Position numbers and translations under genes: made by a program. Shown here piece after piece: positions 18,087-27,264 of a stretch of DNA of 64,000 nt. Each line of letters opens with the position of its first letter. The stretch's first letter is position 1. The notes beneath the pieces were generated by a model, which was not told where the DNA came from, made no database searches, and worked only from the letters and a program-made list of their open reading frames with translations. Source of the DNA: Chloroflexota bacterium (lineage in GTDB: Bacteria > Chloroflexota > UBA11872 > UBA12225); assembly GCA_030447525.1 (NCBI GenBank), contig JAUJOR010000012.1, positions 62,001-126,000 of the forward strand. Direction: 5' to 3'.

Positions 18087-18346
18087 GTGGCCAGCGCGGA
18101 ACGCCCGCTGTCTTCGCCGGAGGGGAGCCCATCGAGCGCCCCGGCGCGCAAACGCCCCCGGCGGGCGGCGTAGCCGGACAGGCCGCGCTCGATAGCATGG
18201 TAGACGTCGGCGAGTGAGACGGCGTCGCTCAGCAGCAGTCCGATCAGCAGCTCGCGGGCGACGTGGTCGGCGTCAACGCCGTAGGCAGCCTCGGCTGTAT
18301 CCAGGACCTCGGCTGTGTCCAGGACCTGGGTAAGGTGTGATTGCAT
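18083..18346 (-). CDS. Small protein of unknown function coupled to Nudix gene
   Basis: About 87 residues, helical, with no signal or membrane segment. An 18-bp in-frame tandem duplication gives VLDTAEVLDTAEAAYG near residue 9, followed by HVARELLIGLLLSDAVSLAD. Not recognised. ATG at 18346 follows a GTG three codons earlier that is also possible. The stop overlaps the Nudix start by ATGA, so they are expressed together. Confidence 0.55.
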   Translation of the reverse strand: MQSHLTQVLDTAEVLDTAEAAYGVDADHVARELLIGLLLSDAVSLADVYHAIERGLSGYAARRGRLRAGALDGLPSGEDSGRSALAT

Positions 18347-18483
18347 ACGGCCCACAGTCTACCTGGTGAGTCCGCCTCCCCCCCAGGTGCTAGCTCTCCA
18401 GATCGCTGCTTTGATGGCTGTAGACGGCCCGGGAGGTATCCGCCCCCAGTGGTGGAGTGGTCTACGCAGCGGCCGGTAAGACC

Positions 18484-19245
18484 TCACAGGCGTCGGGCCC
18501 TCACAGTCAGGTGGTACCCCGCGGGGCCGGTGGGGAGCAGGTCCTCCACCAGGTAGGCGGCGAAGTAGACGTGACGCAGGAGCAGGTAGGCCCGCTCCCA
18601 GCGCAGGATGCCCCGGCACAGGACGAGGAGAGCCAGGTGGATGGGCTCGGCCAGGCCGATGCCGGTGCGCTGTATGCGGTCGACGACCATCTCGTCGCCC
18701 AGCAACGAGCGGACGTCTTCCACGGTGAAGTGGCGGTGTTGGCCACCTGTCGACTGCTCGCTTGGCTCCAGCGGCGGGAGGCCCGGCCAGCGGCGCTGCA
18801 GGGCGCGATAGACGTTCAGCGAATCCAGGGCCGCGAGTGGTCCGCGGTACGGCACGCTCAGTACGAGCGTCCCCCCGGGACGCAGCGCCCGCTGCGCTTC
18901 GGCCAGCACCCCCGCCGGATCAGCGGCATGCTCCAGAACGTCCAGCAGGGCAACGGCGTCTACCGCCCCGCTCCGCAGCGGTAAGGCCGACCCGTCACCC
19001 TGGGCCAGGGGCAAGCGGGGGTAGCGCCGGCGGGCCTGTAAGGCGTACGGCCGGTAGGGCTCGATCCCCAGCACGTACCGGCTCCCGGCGTTCCGGCCCC
19101 CCGCCCGCCGGCTTGACCTTCCGTCCTCTCGCTCCCCGGCCCTGGCCAGCACGGCGCTCCCGAACCCGAACGCGCAGCCCACGTCAAGTACGCGTCGAGC
19201 GCTACAGGGGAGCCAGCGCGCCGCCCGGCCCCAGCGCCCGATCAC
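18484..19245 (-). CDS. Class I SAM-dependent methyltransferase
   Basis: The 253-residue protein carries the SAM-binding motif I RVLDVGCAFGFGSAVLA, motif II as VLGIEPY, the acidic post-motif AQGDGSALPL, and motif IV ALLDVLEHAADP with RPGGTLVLSVPY. About 18 residues rich in Arg/Gly are inserted between motifs I and II. The start is a GTG overlapping the end of the GT2 glycosyltransferase by 4 bp, so it is the last gene of the carotenoid island. It may methylate the sugar or hydroxyl of the carotenoid, but the acceptor is inferred only from position. Confidence 0.82.
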   Translation of the reverse strand: MIGRWGRAARWLPCSARRVLDVGCAFGFGSAVLARAGEREDGRSSRRAGGRNAGSRYVLGIEPYRPYALQARRRYPRLPLAQGDGSALPLRSGAVDAVALLDVLEHAADPAGVLAEAQRALRPGGTLVLSVPYRGPLAALDSLNVYRALQRRWPGLPPLEPSEQSTGGQHRHFTVEDVRSLLGDEMVVDRIQRTGIGLAEPIHLALLVLCRGILRWERAYLLLRHVYFAAYLVEDLLPTGPAGYHLTVRARRL

Positions 19246-20537
19246 GCCGGCGTCGTGCCCTCCCCCTGCTTCGTGGTGTGTGAATGGGCGAGCGAATGGG
19301 GATGAGCTGGCTGGCCGGCCGGTGGCGGAGGCATAGATCCCACCACGTAGCGCCGCCCTTTCCAGGTCACGGCCCCACCGGTCAGGCTCCGTATGGTGGA
19401 CTCGATGGCAATACCGTTGAAGACGGTAGCCGCCAGGGGCTGCCCCAGAGCGTACCGCGCCGGCACGTTGTACCGCGTCGCCCAGCCGGCCAGACCTGCA
19501 GCCAGGGCTGCCCAGGCCAGCGCCATCCCGCCGAGGGCCGCCAGCCGGTCGCCCCCGGCCGTTCGGGCGGCGTGCCCCAGGAGGGGCAGCGTTGCCCCGG
19601 CGCAGGCGCTGGAGAGGGCGACGCGCATCCCACGTAACGGCTGTCCGGCGAGCAGGGCGTAGGCGTTCTTGCCAAACCCCTCTCGAATGGAGACCAGGTC
19701 GCGGTACATGCGCACGCTGCCGAGGTGCTCGCCACGGAGCGTCTCCACGCAGTGCCCCCGGGACGCCAGGACGCGCGCCAGGGCCACGTCTTCGATGATG
19801 CTGTCGCGTACCGCGCCGTGGCCCCCAACGGCGGCATAGACCGCCTGGCGGATCAGGATGAACTGTCCGTTCAGGATGGCCCCTACGCCGTGGTCACCCC
19901 CTGCCTCGCCATCACCCCTCGAGCCCCCGAGCCCCGCCCGCCCTATCCCGGCGAAGAGCTGCTGATAGGCGAAGGGCAGGAGCAGACGCTCCCAGAATGT
20001 GTCACAGCGCTGCTGCAGCAGGAGAGAGAGGGCGTCCACGTTCTGCTCAAGGGCATAGGAGACGGTTTGCGCCAGGGCGTCCGGCCGCAGCGTCGTGTCC
20101 GCGTCCAGAAAGAGGAGCCACTCGCCGCGGGCAATACCCGCCCCCTGCCAGCACGCGTTGGGCTTGCCCATCCACCCTGCCGGCCGCTGGTGCTCTTCCA
20201 GGCGCAGCACGCGCGCCCCCAGGGCGGTCGCCAGCTCCCCGGTGGCATCGGACGAGGCGTCGTCGACGACGATGACCTCGTGCGGCGGGCCCCCGGTGGC
20301 TCTCCCGGTGGCCGGGCCATTCGGCTTGCCTCCACCCCGCAATGACACCAACAGGCGGGGGAGGTTGTGCGCTTCGTTTCGCGCCGGGATGATGATGGAC
20401 ACGAACGGCCACGCCTCCGGAGGGGGCGGCGTCTCAGCAGCCGTTACCCGTCCCACGGCCGAGTAATGGCTGTGGGAACGCCAGCCCGTCCATGCCGCGT
20501 AGGCGGCGCCGGCGACGAGGGGCAGCAGTCGCATCAT
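19242..20537 (-). CDS. Family 2 glycosyltransferase, CruC/CrtQ/HpnB-like
   Basis: The 431-residue membrane-associated GT-A enzyme has an N-terminal helix, VSIIIPARNEAHNLPRLL, EVIVVDDASSD, the donor-binding LLFLDADTTLRPDAL, and a processive-type QQRCDTFWERLLLPF. C-terminal helices end in the GGAVTWKGRRY motif common to carotenoid glycosyltransferases of the CruC/CrtQ type and to hopanoid-associated HpnB. A Gly-rich 20-residue insert lies before the DD motif. ATG 20537 has GGAG 8 nt upstream. In this operon it probably glycosylates a carotenoid hydroxyl or carboxyl. HpnB-like action on hopanoids is the alternative. Confidence 0.78.
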   Translation of the reverse strand: MMRLLPLVAGAAYAAWTGWRSHSHYSAVGRVTAAETPPPPEAWPFVSIIIPARNEAHNLPRLLVSLRGGGKPNGPATGRATGGPPHEVIVVDDASSDATGELATALGARVLRLEEHQRPAGWMGKPNACWQGAGIARGEWLLFLDADTTLRPDALAQTVSYALEQNVDALSLLLQQRCDTFWERLLLPFAYQQLFAGIGRAGLGGSRGDGEAGGDHGVGAILNGQFILIRQAVYAAVGGHGAVRDSIIEDVALARVLASRGHCVETLRGEHLGSVRMYRDLVSIREGFGKNAYALLAGQPLRGMRVALSSACAGATLPLLGHAARTAGGDRLAALGGMALAWAALAAGLAGWATRYNVPARYALGQPLAATVFNGIAIESTIRSLTGGAVTWKGRRYVVGSMPPPPAGQPAHPHSLAHSHTTKQGEGTTPA

Positions 20538-20610
20538 CTTCTAGTCTCCAAGGGGCGGGAGCCGGTGGCCCCGCTCGGGCCGGCAGGATCCCTGGCGCCG
20601 GCAGCCAAGC

Positions 20611-22881
20611 TCATCCCCTCACGGCTATGCGGTGGTAGCCGGCCGATCCATCAGGAAACGGACCACTCGGCGCCACCTCTTGCGGCCGGCCTTCCCCGTC
20701 CACCGCTCGGGCCTCGACGGCCAGCTCGCCCAGGGCGCCCGGCGGCACGTCGATCAGCGCCCGCCACTGCACCCACGTCGGCGGCGCCAGGGGTGGGAGG
20801 TGCACCTCGGCCGGCAGCCAGAGCGGCGCGCCGGCCCTGCCGCCGGCCACTAAACGCACCTCGACGGCTGAGATGCTCCGCCCGCCGGCGAGGGCCATGC
20901 CGGCCACCCGGATGCCGTCACTCTCCCGCCGGGCCAGGTCGATGCGCGCCGTGGTGCGGATGGCCGCCCCGTCCGTCCAGCCCCGGCGAGGCCAGTACCC
21001 CCGGTGTGACGCCGGCGCCAGGCTGATCTCCGTTAGCCACTTCACTTGCTTGAAGCCATAGAGCCCCGGCAGGAGGGCCCGCGCCGGGTGTCCATGGAGG
21101 CGAGTCAACAACTCCCCGTTCATGGCATAGGCGACCATGTTCTCCGGGTGCAGGGCGAGGTCCAGCGGGACGCTCTCTTCGTGCCCGTCCGGGGCGCGGA
21201 AGACCACCCGACCGGCGTCCGGCAGGGGCGCGGCGCGCAGCAAGAGCTCCCGAAGGGAGGCACCAGACCAGAGGGCGTTGCTCATCAGCGATCCGCCTAC
21301 CGGGTTGCTGACGCATTGAAATGTGACGTACTCGTCCCGCCGGGGGAGGGTCAGCAGGTCGTCGAAGGCCAGGGTCACGGGGCGCTGGGCCAGTCCTCCT
21401 ACCCGCAGGCGCCAGAACCGGGTGTCCACCGCCGGGTCCTGGGCGTTCTTGCTCACGACGTAGAATCGGGCCACCGGCGTCACTTCCGGCGACTGCCCGG
21501 CGACAGGGAAGCCCTCGGCGCGGGCCGGCGGAGCCTGGAACGGGAACAGCTCCCCGCCGGCGAGGCCGGGGAGGCGGTCGCGCCGCCCGGCGTCGATCGC
21601 GGCCACGCCCAGAGTGCCGGCCGCCCCGCCGGCCACCCAGAGGTTGTGGCGCAACAGGGCCCGGCGCGTGTCCGGGAGGCCGGGCACACCCTTGGCAGGG
21701 CGTAATCTGGCCTCGCTCCCGGCGGGCCCGGTCGCCTGAAACATGTCTTGCCCGGGAACGTCCCGGGCGTGGCGCGGTCTGGCCCACCGCCTCCTGATCA
21801 GCTCTGGGAGCAGCGGCAGGAGGAAGGACACCTGCCCGGCGCCGTAGGCCAGCGCCGGCAGGGGCGACGCCTCTCGAGCAAAGGTCAGCGTCAGCCCGGC
21901 TACACCCGCCAGCGCCAGGCCCGGCCAGAGCGCCCCCGATAACCCCCGTGGTGCCCCCGGCTCCTGGGCCTCGGCCAGGTCCCGAGACGTGGGACTCGAG
22001 CGCTGAGACCCGAGACGTTGGACCCTAGATTTCGCCTCCCCCAGGGCAGACACCGCCCCCAGAAGACCGCCCGCCACCAGCAGGAGGGCCAGGGCGCCAA
22101 ACAAGGCCAGGGAACGGGCCACCATGGGATCGAGGCGTTGCAGCAGGACGTTGGCTATGGCCACCGGCGTCCATTGCATCACCGCCTGGGCCACCGGCTC
22201 CAGCACCGATGGAGCGGTCAGTACGGTCGCGCAGACGGTAGAGAGCAGGCAGCCGGCGGCGGCGCCCAACGTCCCTCGCCGGTGCCCGGCGGCCAGGGCG
22301 CTACGCCCGCTACTCCCGGTCTCGATCCCATGGGAGCGCTGGAGGGCGGCGCCCTCGGCTGTGGCGGGGGGGCGCGGGGAGGGAGCGGCGGCCCAGGCGC
22401 CGGCAACGAGTCTGCCCTGCGCCACCCGGCCGGTTGCCGCGGCATCCGGTGCAGCGGCATCTCGTGCGACGCTGGCTCCTCGGGAGTCGCCGGAGATGCC
22501 GCGCCTGTGACGCGGAACAGGGGGCTGAGGGTTCCTCCCCAGCCAGCGGGCGACGCGCCGGCGTGTCTGCGCCGACTGCAAGAAGATGAGGGTCTGGGTC
22601 ACCATCAAGTTCGTGACCAGAAAGAAGAGGGCCTCTTCCAGGGGCAATCCGCCGAGCGTGATACCGGTGCTGCGGTCTTCGTGGATGTGCCAGATGCCCT
22701 GACTCAAGGCCAAGCGGTCGGCCAGGCACAGGTACAGCGTGGGCAAGGCGGTGGCTAGGAGCCAGGCGCGACGCGCCCGCCAGAGGTCACGCCAGCCGAA
22801 GGCCCACTGCAGAACCAGCACTGGCAGGGCCCAGGCAATCAACAGGACGAGGTAGGTCATCTCACCGAACATGATGGACAT
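20611..22881 (-). CDS. Lycopene cyclase domain (CrtYd-type) fused to sulfite oxidase-like molybdopterin oxidoreductase
   Basis: This 756-residue protein has three parts. Residues about 8-105 form a heterodimeric-type lycopene cyclase domain: three to four helices, GIWHIHEDRSTGITLGGLPL and the PLEEALFF motif (80-87). An Ala/Pro/Arg linker runs from about 110 to 205. Residues about 205-365 hold further helices, and from about 465 there is a YedY/sulfite oxidase-type molybdopterin domain with the cofactor-ligand Cys523 in VTFQCVSNPVGGSLMSNALW and the HGHPARALLPGLYGFKQVKW segment. The frame is unbroken. The matching CrtYc subunit is separate at 27265-27606. The cyclase half should close beta-ionone rings; the molybdoenzyme substrate is unknown. 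It starts 11 bp after the hydrolase gene. Confidence 0.82.
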   Translation of the reverse strand: MSIMFGEMTYLVLLIAWALPVLVLQWAFGWRDLWRARRAWLLATALPTLYLCLADRLALSQGIWHIHEDRSTGITLGGLPLEEALFFLVTNLMVTQTLIFLQSAQTRRRVARWLGRNPQPPVPRHRRGISGDSRGASVARDAAAPDAAATGRVAQGRLVAGAWAAAPSPRPPATAEGAALQRSHGIETGSSGRSALAAGHRRGTLGAAAGCLLSTVCATVLTAPSVLEPVAQAVMQWTPVAIANVLLQRLDPMVARSLALFGALALLLVAGGLLGAVSALGEAKSRVQRLGSQRSSPTSRDLAEAQEPGAPRGLSGALWPGLALAGVAGLTLTFAREASPLPALAYGAGQVSFLLPLLPELIRRRWARPRHARDVPGQDMFQATGPAGSEARLRPAKGVPGLPDTRRALLRHNLWVAGGAAGTLGVAAIDAGRRDRLPGLAGGELFPFQAPPARAEGFPVAGQSPEVTPVARFYVVSKNAQDPAVDTRFWRLRVGGLAQRPVTLAFDDLLTLPRRDEYVTFQCVSNPVGGSLMSNALWSGASLRELLLRAAPLPDAGRVVFRAPDGHEESVPLDLALHPENMVAYAMNGELLTRLHGHPARALLPGLYGFKQVKWLTEISLAPASHRGYWPRRGWTDGAAIRTTARIDLARRESDGIRVAGMALAGGRSISAVEVRLVAGGRAGAPLWLPAEVHLPPLAPPTWVQWRALIDVPPGALGELAVEARAVDGEGRPQEVAPSGPFPDGSAGYHRIAVRG

Positions 22882-22892
22882 GATCCAGCCGG

Positions 22893-23732
22893 TTACTGCT
22901 TCTGGGCCAACGGCTGGCCGGTCTGCAAGGGCGTGACGAACGCACGCACGGCCTGCGCTGCCCCCTCAGCGGCCGGCCCGCTGAGGAGCACCAGCTCGTG
23001 CCCCGCCGTGAACTCGTGGTACACCACCGGGCCGGCCAGGCGCACCAGCAGGCGTCGTGTGTCCGCCCGGCGAACCACCCGGTCGTCCGTCCCCTGCAGC
23101 ACCAGGGTCGGGCTCAGCACCCGCGCGGCCTCCCGGTAGGCCGCGGCGCCCAGGAGGCGCACCTCGTCCAGCACGGCGGTGGGGAGGCGGAGGCGGGTGC
23201 GGATCTCCAGCTGGGTGGCCACGTCGTCCAGGTCGATCCCCGGGGCGAGGCGCAGCAGCTCGGCGCGCAGGGCCGGGTCGCCGAAATTCGCCCGCGAGAA
23301 CGGGGCGATGGTGCGTACGACGTGCTTTGCCAGGGGCAGGAGGCTCCCCAGCGCACCGATGTGCCAGAAGGGGGCGGCCAGGACGAGGCGCCCAGGCGGG
23401 GCCTCCGCCGCCAGGTGCAGGGCGATCGCCGCCCCCATGGAGTTGCCGGCCAGTAAGGCCACCGGATCTTCGCGTAGGGTGGCCTGCCAGGCCCGGCGAG
23501 CGGCGTCGATCCAGGCCCGGCGGCGCATCTCCCCTAGGCGGGCGATCTCCGAGCCCATCCCCGGCAGGAGCAGCCCATGCGCCCTCCAGCCCGCGGCGCC
23601 GAGGAGCTCACCTAAGGGGCGCATCTCCGCCGGCGTGCCCGGAAAGCCGTGGATCAGCAGCGCCCGGCGGGGGCCGTCCCCCAGGGCGAAGGGAGCGTGC
23701 TCCGGCCCGGCGAAAAACGGTAGCGAGACCAT
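22893..23732 (-). CDS. Alpha/beta hydrolase (lysophospholipase/esterase-like)
   Basis: The 279-residue protein has an oxyanion HGFPGTPAEM, nucleophile Ser in LLAGNSMGAAIALHLA, acid Asp in LVLQGTDDRVV and catalytic His in TAGHELVLL, the full triad in order. It resembles carboxylesterase/monoglyceride-lipase members with the short lid. It lies between the acyltransferase (25 bp) and the cyclase-molybdoenzyme gene (11 bp) and so is part of the carotenoid transcript. It might remodel the acyl chain of a glycosyl carotenoid or a lipid precursor. Function is inferred from context. Confidence 0.82.
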   Translation of the reverse strand: MVSLPFFAGPEHAPFALGDGPRRALLIHGFPGTPAEMRPLGELLGAAGWRAHGLLLPGMGSEIARLGEMRRRAWIDAARRAWQATLREDPVALLAGNSMGAAIALHLAAEAPPGRLVLAAPFWHIGALGSLLPLAKHVVRTIAPFSRANFGDPALRAELLRLAPGIDLDDVATQLEIRTRLRLPTAVLDEVRLLGAAAYREAARVLSPTLVLQGTDDRVVRRADTRRLLVRLAGPVVYHEFTAGHELVLLSGPAAEGAAQAVRAFVTPLQTGQPLAQKQ

Positions 23733-23757
23733 CCCCGTTCCTCAGCTCCCGACCGGC

Positions 23758-24687
23758 CTAGCCGGACAGCACGGCCGGCTGCCCTGCCAGGTCACCGAGC
23801 GCGGCGACGTCCCCTCCCATGGCCGGCTGCGACAGCGCCTGCACCTCACGTTCCACCTGCCGCACAAAGGCGGCCAGCGGCGCTCCAGCCCCTTCCCCGC
23901 CCCGTGCGACGCCGGCGTCAAGTGGTCGGCCGAAGCGTAGGGTGACCTGCCACCGTCCCCGCAGCCACAGGGCGTCCGATAGGTCCCCCGGGGCGGGGCC
24001 CCCGGGCGTTGGCACGTCCCGCCGTCCCGCTTCCCCCGGTGCCACGCTATAGCTGAGTCCGGCGGGAACGACGGGTACCGGCGCCCGCCCGTCTCGGGCC
24101 GCCAGGGCCGCCATGCGGGCGAAGCCGGGACGAAAGGGCAGGAATTCCGCCCCTTGCTTGGGGGTATAGCGCGGGTCGATGTTCGGGTACCCCTCCGGGA
24201 ACACCACCAGGGCGCGGCCGGCCCGTAGCAGGGCCGTTGCCTCGGCGATCCCCTGGCGCAGGTAGCGAGACGTCTCGTCCAGGCGGTAGGCCGGCCCCTG
24301 GGGATGCTCCCGCGCTTGCCGGGCGATCTCTTCCTGGCGCAGGATGACCGGCCAGCGGGCGGCGCGGCACAGCCCTTCCATGAAGCGCCGCCCGCTGCGT
24401 CCGTGCACCCAGTCAAGGGCCACGAAAAAGTGCACCTGGCGCGGCACGGTGGTGAGCAGGGCCAGGGCATCGTACAGGTGGTGGAAGTGCCGGCTGGCAA
24501 TCAGCACTGGCCCCCTGGCCGGGACGTGGTCGAGCCCCTCGACGTGCAGGCAGATGCGCCGGGCGGCCCCCAGGCGAGCGGCGCTGCGGATCCCCAGCCA
24601 GCACACCGTATCCACACTCACGTCCAACGTCTTGGGTCTCAGGTGCGGGATCCACAGATCGCGGCCTCGGTTCCTCACGGTAGCCAC
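23758..24687 (-). CDS. PlsC/CruD-like acyltransferase
   Basis: About 309 residues of a 1-acylglycerol-3-phosphate acyltransferase-like fold. Motif I appears as ASRHFHHLYDALALL, where the His and Asp are 3 or 5 residues apart rather than exactly four. Motif III is LVVFPEGYPNIDPR and motif IV-like PVVPAGLSYS. GTG at 24687 is preferred, with GGGAG 9 nt upstream; the open frame before it is low-complexity. Next to a CruF/CruG pair and a CruC-like transferase, it may attach a fatty acid to the carotenoid sugar, as CruD does in green sulfur bacteria. General phospholipid synthesis is the alternative. Confidence 0.75.
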   Translation of the reverse strand: MATVRNRGRDLWIPHLRPKTLDVSVDTVCWLGIRSAARLGAARRICLHVEGLDHVPARGPVLIASRHFHHLYDALALLTTVPRQVHFFVALDWVHGRSGRRFMEGLCRAARWPVILRQEEIARQAREHPQGPAYRLDETSRYLRQGIAEATALLRAGRALVVFPEGYPNIDPRYTPKQGAEFLPFRPGFARMAALAARDGRAPVPVVPAGLSYSVAPGEAGRRDVPTPGGPAPGDLSDALWLRGRWQVTLRFGRPLDAGVARGGEGAGAPLAAFVRQVEREVQALSQPAMGGDVAALGDLAGQPAVLSG

Positions 24688-24835
24688 GTCTGCAGTCTCC
24701 CGCCGGCACGTTTCGGGATCCAGGGATTGGCGAGTAAGGACGGCGACTGGAACAACCTTACACTCCACGCCGGCCAGGTTCGAGCGGCGTGACGCGTCAC
24801 GCCTGCCGGAGCCCCAAGGAGCCACCCTGCCCCCC

Positions 24836-25732
24836 TTAGACGCTGCCCTGCGAGGCTTGAGACTTGAGGCCACGGACGTGGGACGTGAGGCCCGCGCCCC
24901 TGGCCGGCGGGAGGAGCCCGCCGGCGATAGGCAACAGCCCCAGGATCACCGAGAGGACAATAGGGATCCACAGGCCAACACTGGCGCTGAGCACCGCGGC
25001 AAACGCTGTATTGGCAACGTAGATGCCCAGGGGTACCCAGAGGACGACCCGCTCCCGGCCGGGCTCGACGCGCCACAGCCAGCGGCTCAGCCCCATAAAG
25101 AGCAGGGCCGTCCCGGCCCAGCCGACGAAGTTCTGGACCGGCATGCCGAAGTACGGCCCCTGCTGATTCCAGGCCCAGAACTTCATTGGGAGCGCCTCAT
25201 GGGCCATCGCTGGGTCGAGCACCAGGTCCCATACCACCAACAGCCAGACCCCCAGGAGCACTCCCGCTACCGACCGCAGGGGCCCTCTCTGCGCAGACCC
25301 AGACCAGCGCCCCTCTACCATCAGGCCGGCCAGAAAGTACGAGGCCAGCCCCATGTAGAACCATGAGAGGGGGATGCTATACGGTACCCGCCCCAGGATC
25401 TTGAACCCCAGGCCACCGGTGTACTCGTAGGCCCCGAAGGGCCAGCCCGTGCCGGTGCCCAGGAGCTCAATGGTCAGCGAGAGCGTCGTGGCTAGGGCGA
25501 AGAACACCAGGACGCGTCGCCAGCCAACGGCCAGCGCCCCGGCCAGGAGCATGGTAGCGGCGCCGAAAATGATGTGCAGTGATCCGGCGTAGGCCATCCC
25601 CCAGACGAACACCTGGGTCATCTGCGGATCGCCGGACCAGATCTCCGGATGGGGCACCATGATCAGAATTCCGACCAGGCCGAAGACCAGCGCCGCCAGG
25701 TGGGCGAGGAACAGACCCCAGATCAAGCTCAT
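24836..25732 (-). CDS. cruF: Carotenoid 1,2-hydratase CruF (DUF422 membrane protein)
   Basis: About 298 residues with seven to eight helices. DUF422/CruF features include TLSLTIELLGTGTGWPFGAY, YTGGLGFKILGRVPYSIPLS, VVWDLVLDPAMAHEALPMKF and FGMPVQNFVGW, matching the conserved E-x-x-G-x-x-x-x-W-P-F-G-x-Y and D-x-x-x-D-P patterns. CruF adds water to the psi end of gamma-carotene or lycopene to give the 1-hydroxy end group. ATG 25732 overlaps the end of cruG by ATGA, so the two are co-translated, as in other bacteria with this pair. Confidence 0.88.
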   Translation of the reverse strand: MSLIWGLFLAHLAALVFGLVGILIMVPHPEIWSGDPQMTQVFVWGMAYAGSLHIIFGAATMLLAGALAVGWRRVLVFFALATTLSLTIELLGTGTGWPFGAYEYTGGLGFKILGRVPYSIPLSWFYMGLASYFLAGLMVEGRWSGSAQRGPLRSVAGVLLGVWLLVVWDLVLDPAMAHEALPMKFWAWNQQGPYFGMPVQNFVGWAGTALLFMGLSRWLWRVEPGRERVVLWVPLGIYVANTAFAAVLSASVGLWIPIVLSVILGLLPIAGGLLPPARGAGLTSHVRGLKSQASQGSV

Positions 25733-26985
25733 GCCGCTTCTCCCGATATCATAGTCCGGCCCCGCCAGACGTGCCGGCGCCGGAACAGGCTGTGCCACAG
25801 GGCCACGGCTACAGGGACGTCACAGAGCGGTGAGAGCCAGTACGACCACGGGCGTCCGCGGTAGGCCCGCGCCGTCCCCACCAGGACCCCCAGCCTGACG
25901 GCGACCAGCCCGCCGTTCACCGCCGGTGGCAACAGCGTCACCAGCAGACGTGCGCCATGGAGCCAGGGAGAACGGGCCACAGGCGCCCCTGCCGGGGCCC
26001 CAGTCTTGCCGGCGGCTGCTCGGTGCCCCCACCGGCCGCTGAGTGAAAGGATCAGTCCCAGTAGAAGAGGGAAGGGGAGGGCCTGCACCAGGCTCACCTC
26101 CAGCAGCCCCAGCAGGGGGGAGGCTCCGGCGTATTGGTCACGTAGGGGCAGCGAGCGGGGCCAGTTTTGCCATGCCTCCCATCCGCTGGCGTACATTCGC
26201 ACGTACACCGGGACTTCTGATTCGTAGAAGCCCACGGCGTGGCCGGCGGCGGCCAGGTGCCGCGCCAGGGTGACGTCTTCGCACCGCGAGGTCCTGGTAG
26301 ACACGTAGCCCCCGACGTCGACCAGCACGTCCCGGCGACAAAGAAAGCATTGCCCGTTGGCCTGTACCGCGTCTACACGGCGCGTCGCCCCTCCGGGACT
26401 GCCCAGGCGGTACACCAGCGTCGTCAGCAGCGCCGGGTGGATCAGACCCTCGTCCCAGCCGGAGAGCTCCTGGACGGTGGCCAAGCTCAGGGCAGGGATG
26501 CCGGTCTGCTGGGCGTGGGCGACGAGGGAGGGCGTTAGCCCTGGCTGCGGTCGCACGTCGGCGTCCACAGTCAAGACCCAGTCACTCTCCGGCGCCGACT
26601 GCCCCAGGCCTACCTGGAGCCCCCAGGCCTTGCCGTTCCAGTCCGGCGGGATGGGGGTGGCGTCGATCAAGCGCACCCGAGTGTCACGCCCGGCGTAGCC
26701 GGCCACGAGGTCCAGCGTCCCGTCTGTGGATCCCCCGTCCACCACGAGGATCTCCCTCACCTCTTCACCCTGCGCCAGGAGCCCGTCGAGGCAGGGGGCC
26801 AGCCGGGAGACCTCGTTGAGCACGGGGAGGATCACCGAGACCCGTGCCTCTCCGCTGGCGCCACACAGTGGCACCGCGCGCACGCGCTCACCCGTGGCCG
26901 TCCGTGCCAGGCGGGCGAGGACACGCCCGCCAAAGCCGGCCTGAGCCACGGCCAGCAGCAACAACGCCGTCCCGACCGGTCGCAA
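25729..26985 (-). CDS. cruG: Carotenoid 2-O-glycosyltransferase-like GT2 (CruG-like)
   Basis: The 418-residue GT-A membrane enzyme has an N-terminal helix, VSVILPVLNEVSRLAPCLDG, EILVVDGGSTDGT, PPDWNGKAWGLQVGL, the donor-binding DWVLTVDADVRPQPGL, and QANGQCFLCRR, with three to four C-terminal helices. The DWNGKAWG motif and its location directly before cruF match the CruG subgroup, which glycosylates the hydroxylated psi end. The start is TTG at 26985, with AGGAG 9 nt upstream. A 279-bp non-coding gap with a palindrome precedes it, so it may have an extra promoter. Confidence 0.8.
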   Translation of the reverse strand: MRPVGTALLLLAVAQAGFGGRVLARLARTATGERVRAVPLCGASGEARVSVILPVLNEVSRLAPCLDGLLAQGEEVREILVVDGGSTDGTLDLVAGYAGRDTRVRLIDATPIPPDWNGKAWGLQVGLGQSAPESDWVLTVDADVRPQPGLTPSLVAHAQQTGIPALSLATVQELSGWDEGLIHPALLTTLVYRLGSPGGATRRVDAVQANGQCFLCRRDVLVDVGGYVSTRTSRCEDVTLARHLAAAGHAVGFYESEVPVYVRMYASGWEAWQNWPRSLPLRDQYAGASPLLGLLEVSLVQALPFPLLLGLILSLSGRWGHRAAAGKTGAPAGAPVARSPWLHGARLLVTLLPPAVNGGLVAVRLGVLVGTARAYRGRPWSYWLSPLCDVPVAVALWHSLFRRRHVWRGRTMISGEAA

Positions 26986-27098
26986 ACGCCTCGCTCCTGA
27001 GACTTTCCTTCGCTGTTTACCGCGCAGACCTCTGGGCGTGGTGTGGGGCTGCGGTCTCCCATGGGGACGTCTGGAGATCGATGCACCGGTCAGATCGT

Positions 27099-27172
27099 AC
27101 GTTGCAACGTGTCCAGGATGTGCTACCGGTCACCGGCCGTTGCCCCCTGATCACCAAGCCCTGATCACCAAG
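27099..27172. repeat. Palindrome and 14-bp tandem repeat between crtYc and cruG
   Basis: ACGTTGCAACGT (27099-27110) is a perfect 12-bp palindrome; CCCTGATCACCAAG is repeated exactly at 27145-27158 and 27159-27172. Both lie in the 279-bp gap before cruG. The TTGCA core is shared with the inverted repeat at the crtB promoter, so a second regulator site is possible. Confidence 0.4.
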
Positions 27173-27264
27173 AAAGAACGGCGGCCGGCCGTCCCGGGCG
27201 GGGGAGCCGAGGGCGGCCGGCCGACCGTAGGGGCCGGCCAGACGAGACGGGCATCGGGGGGGAG

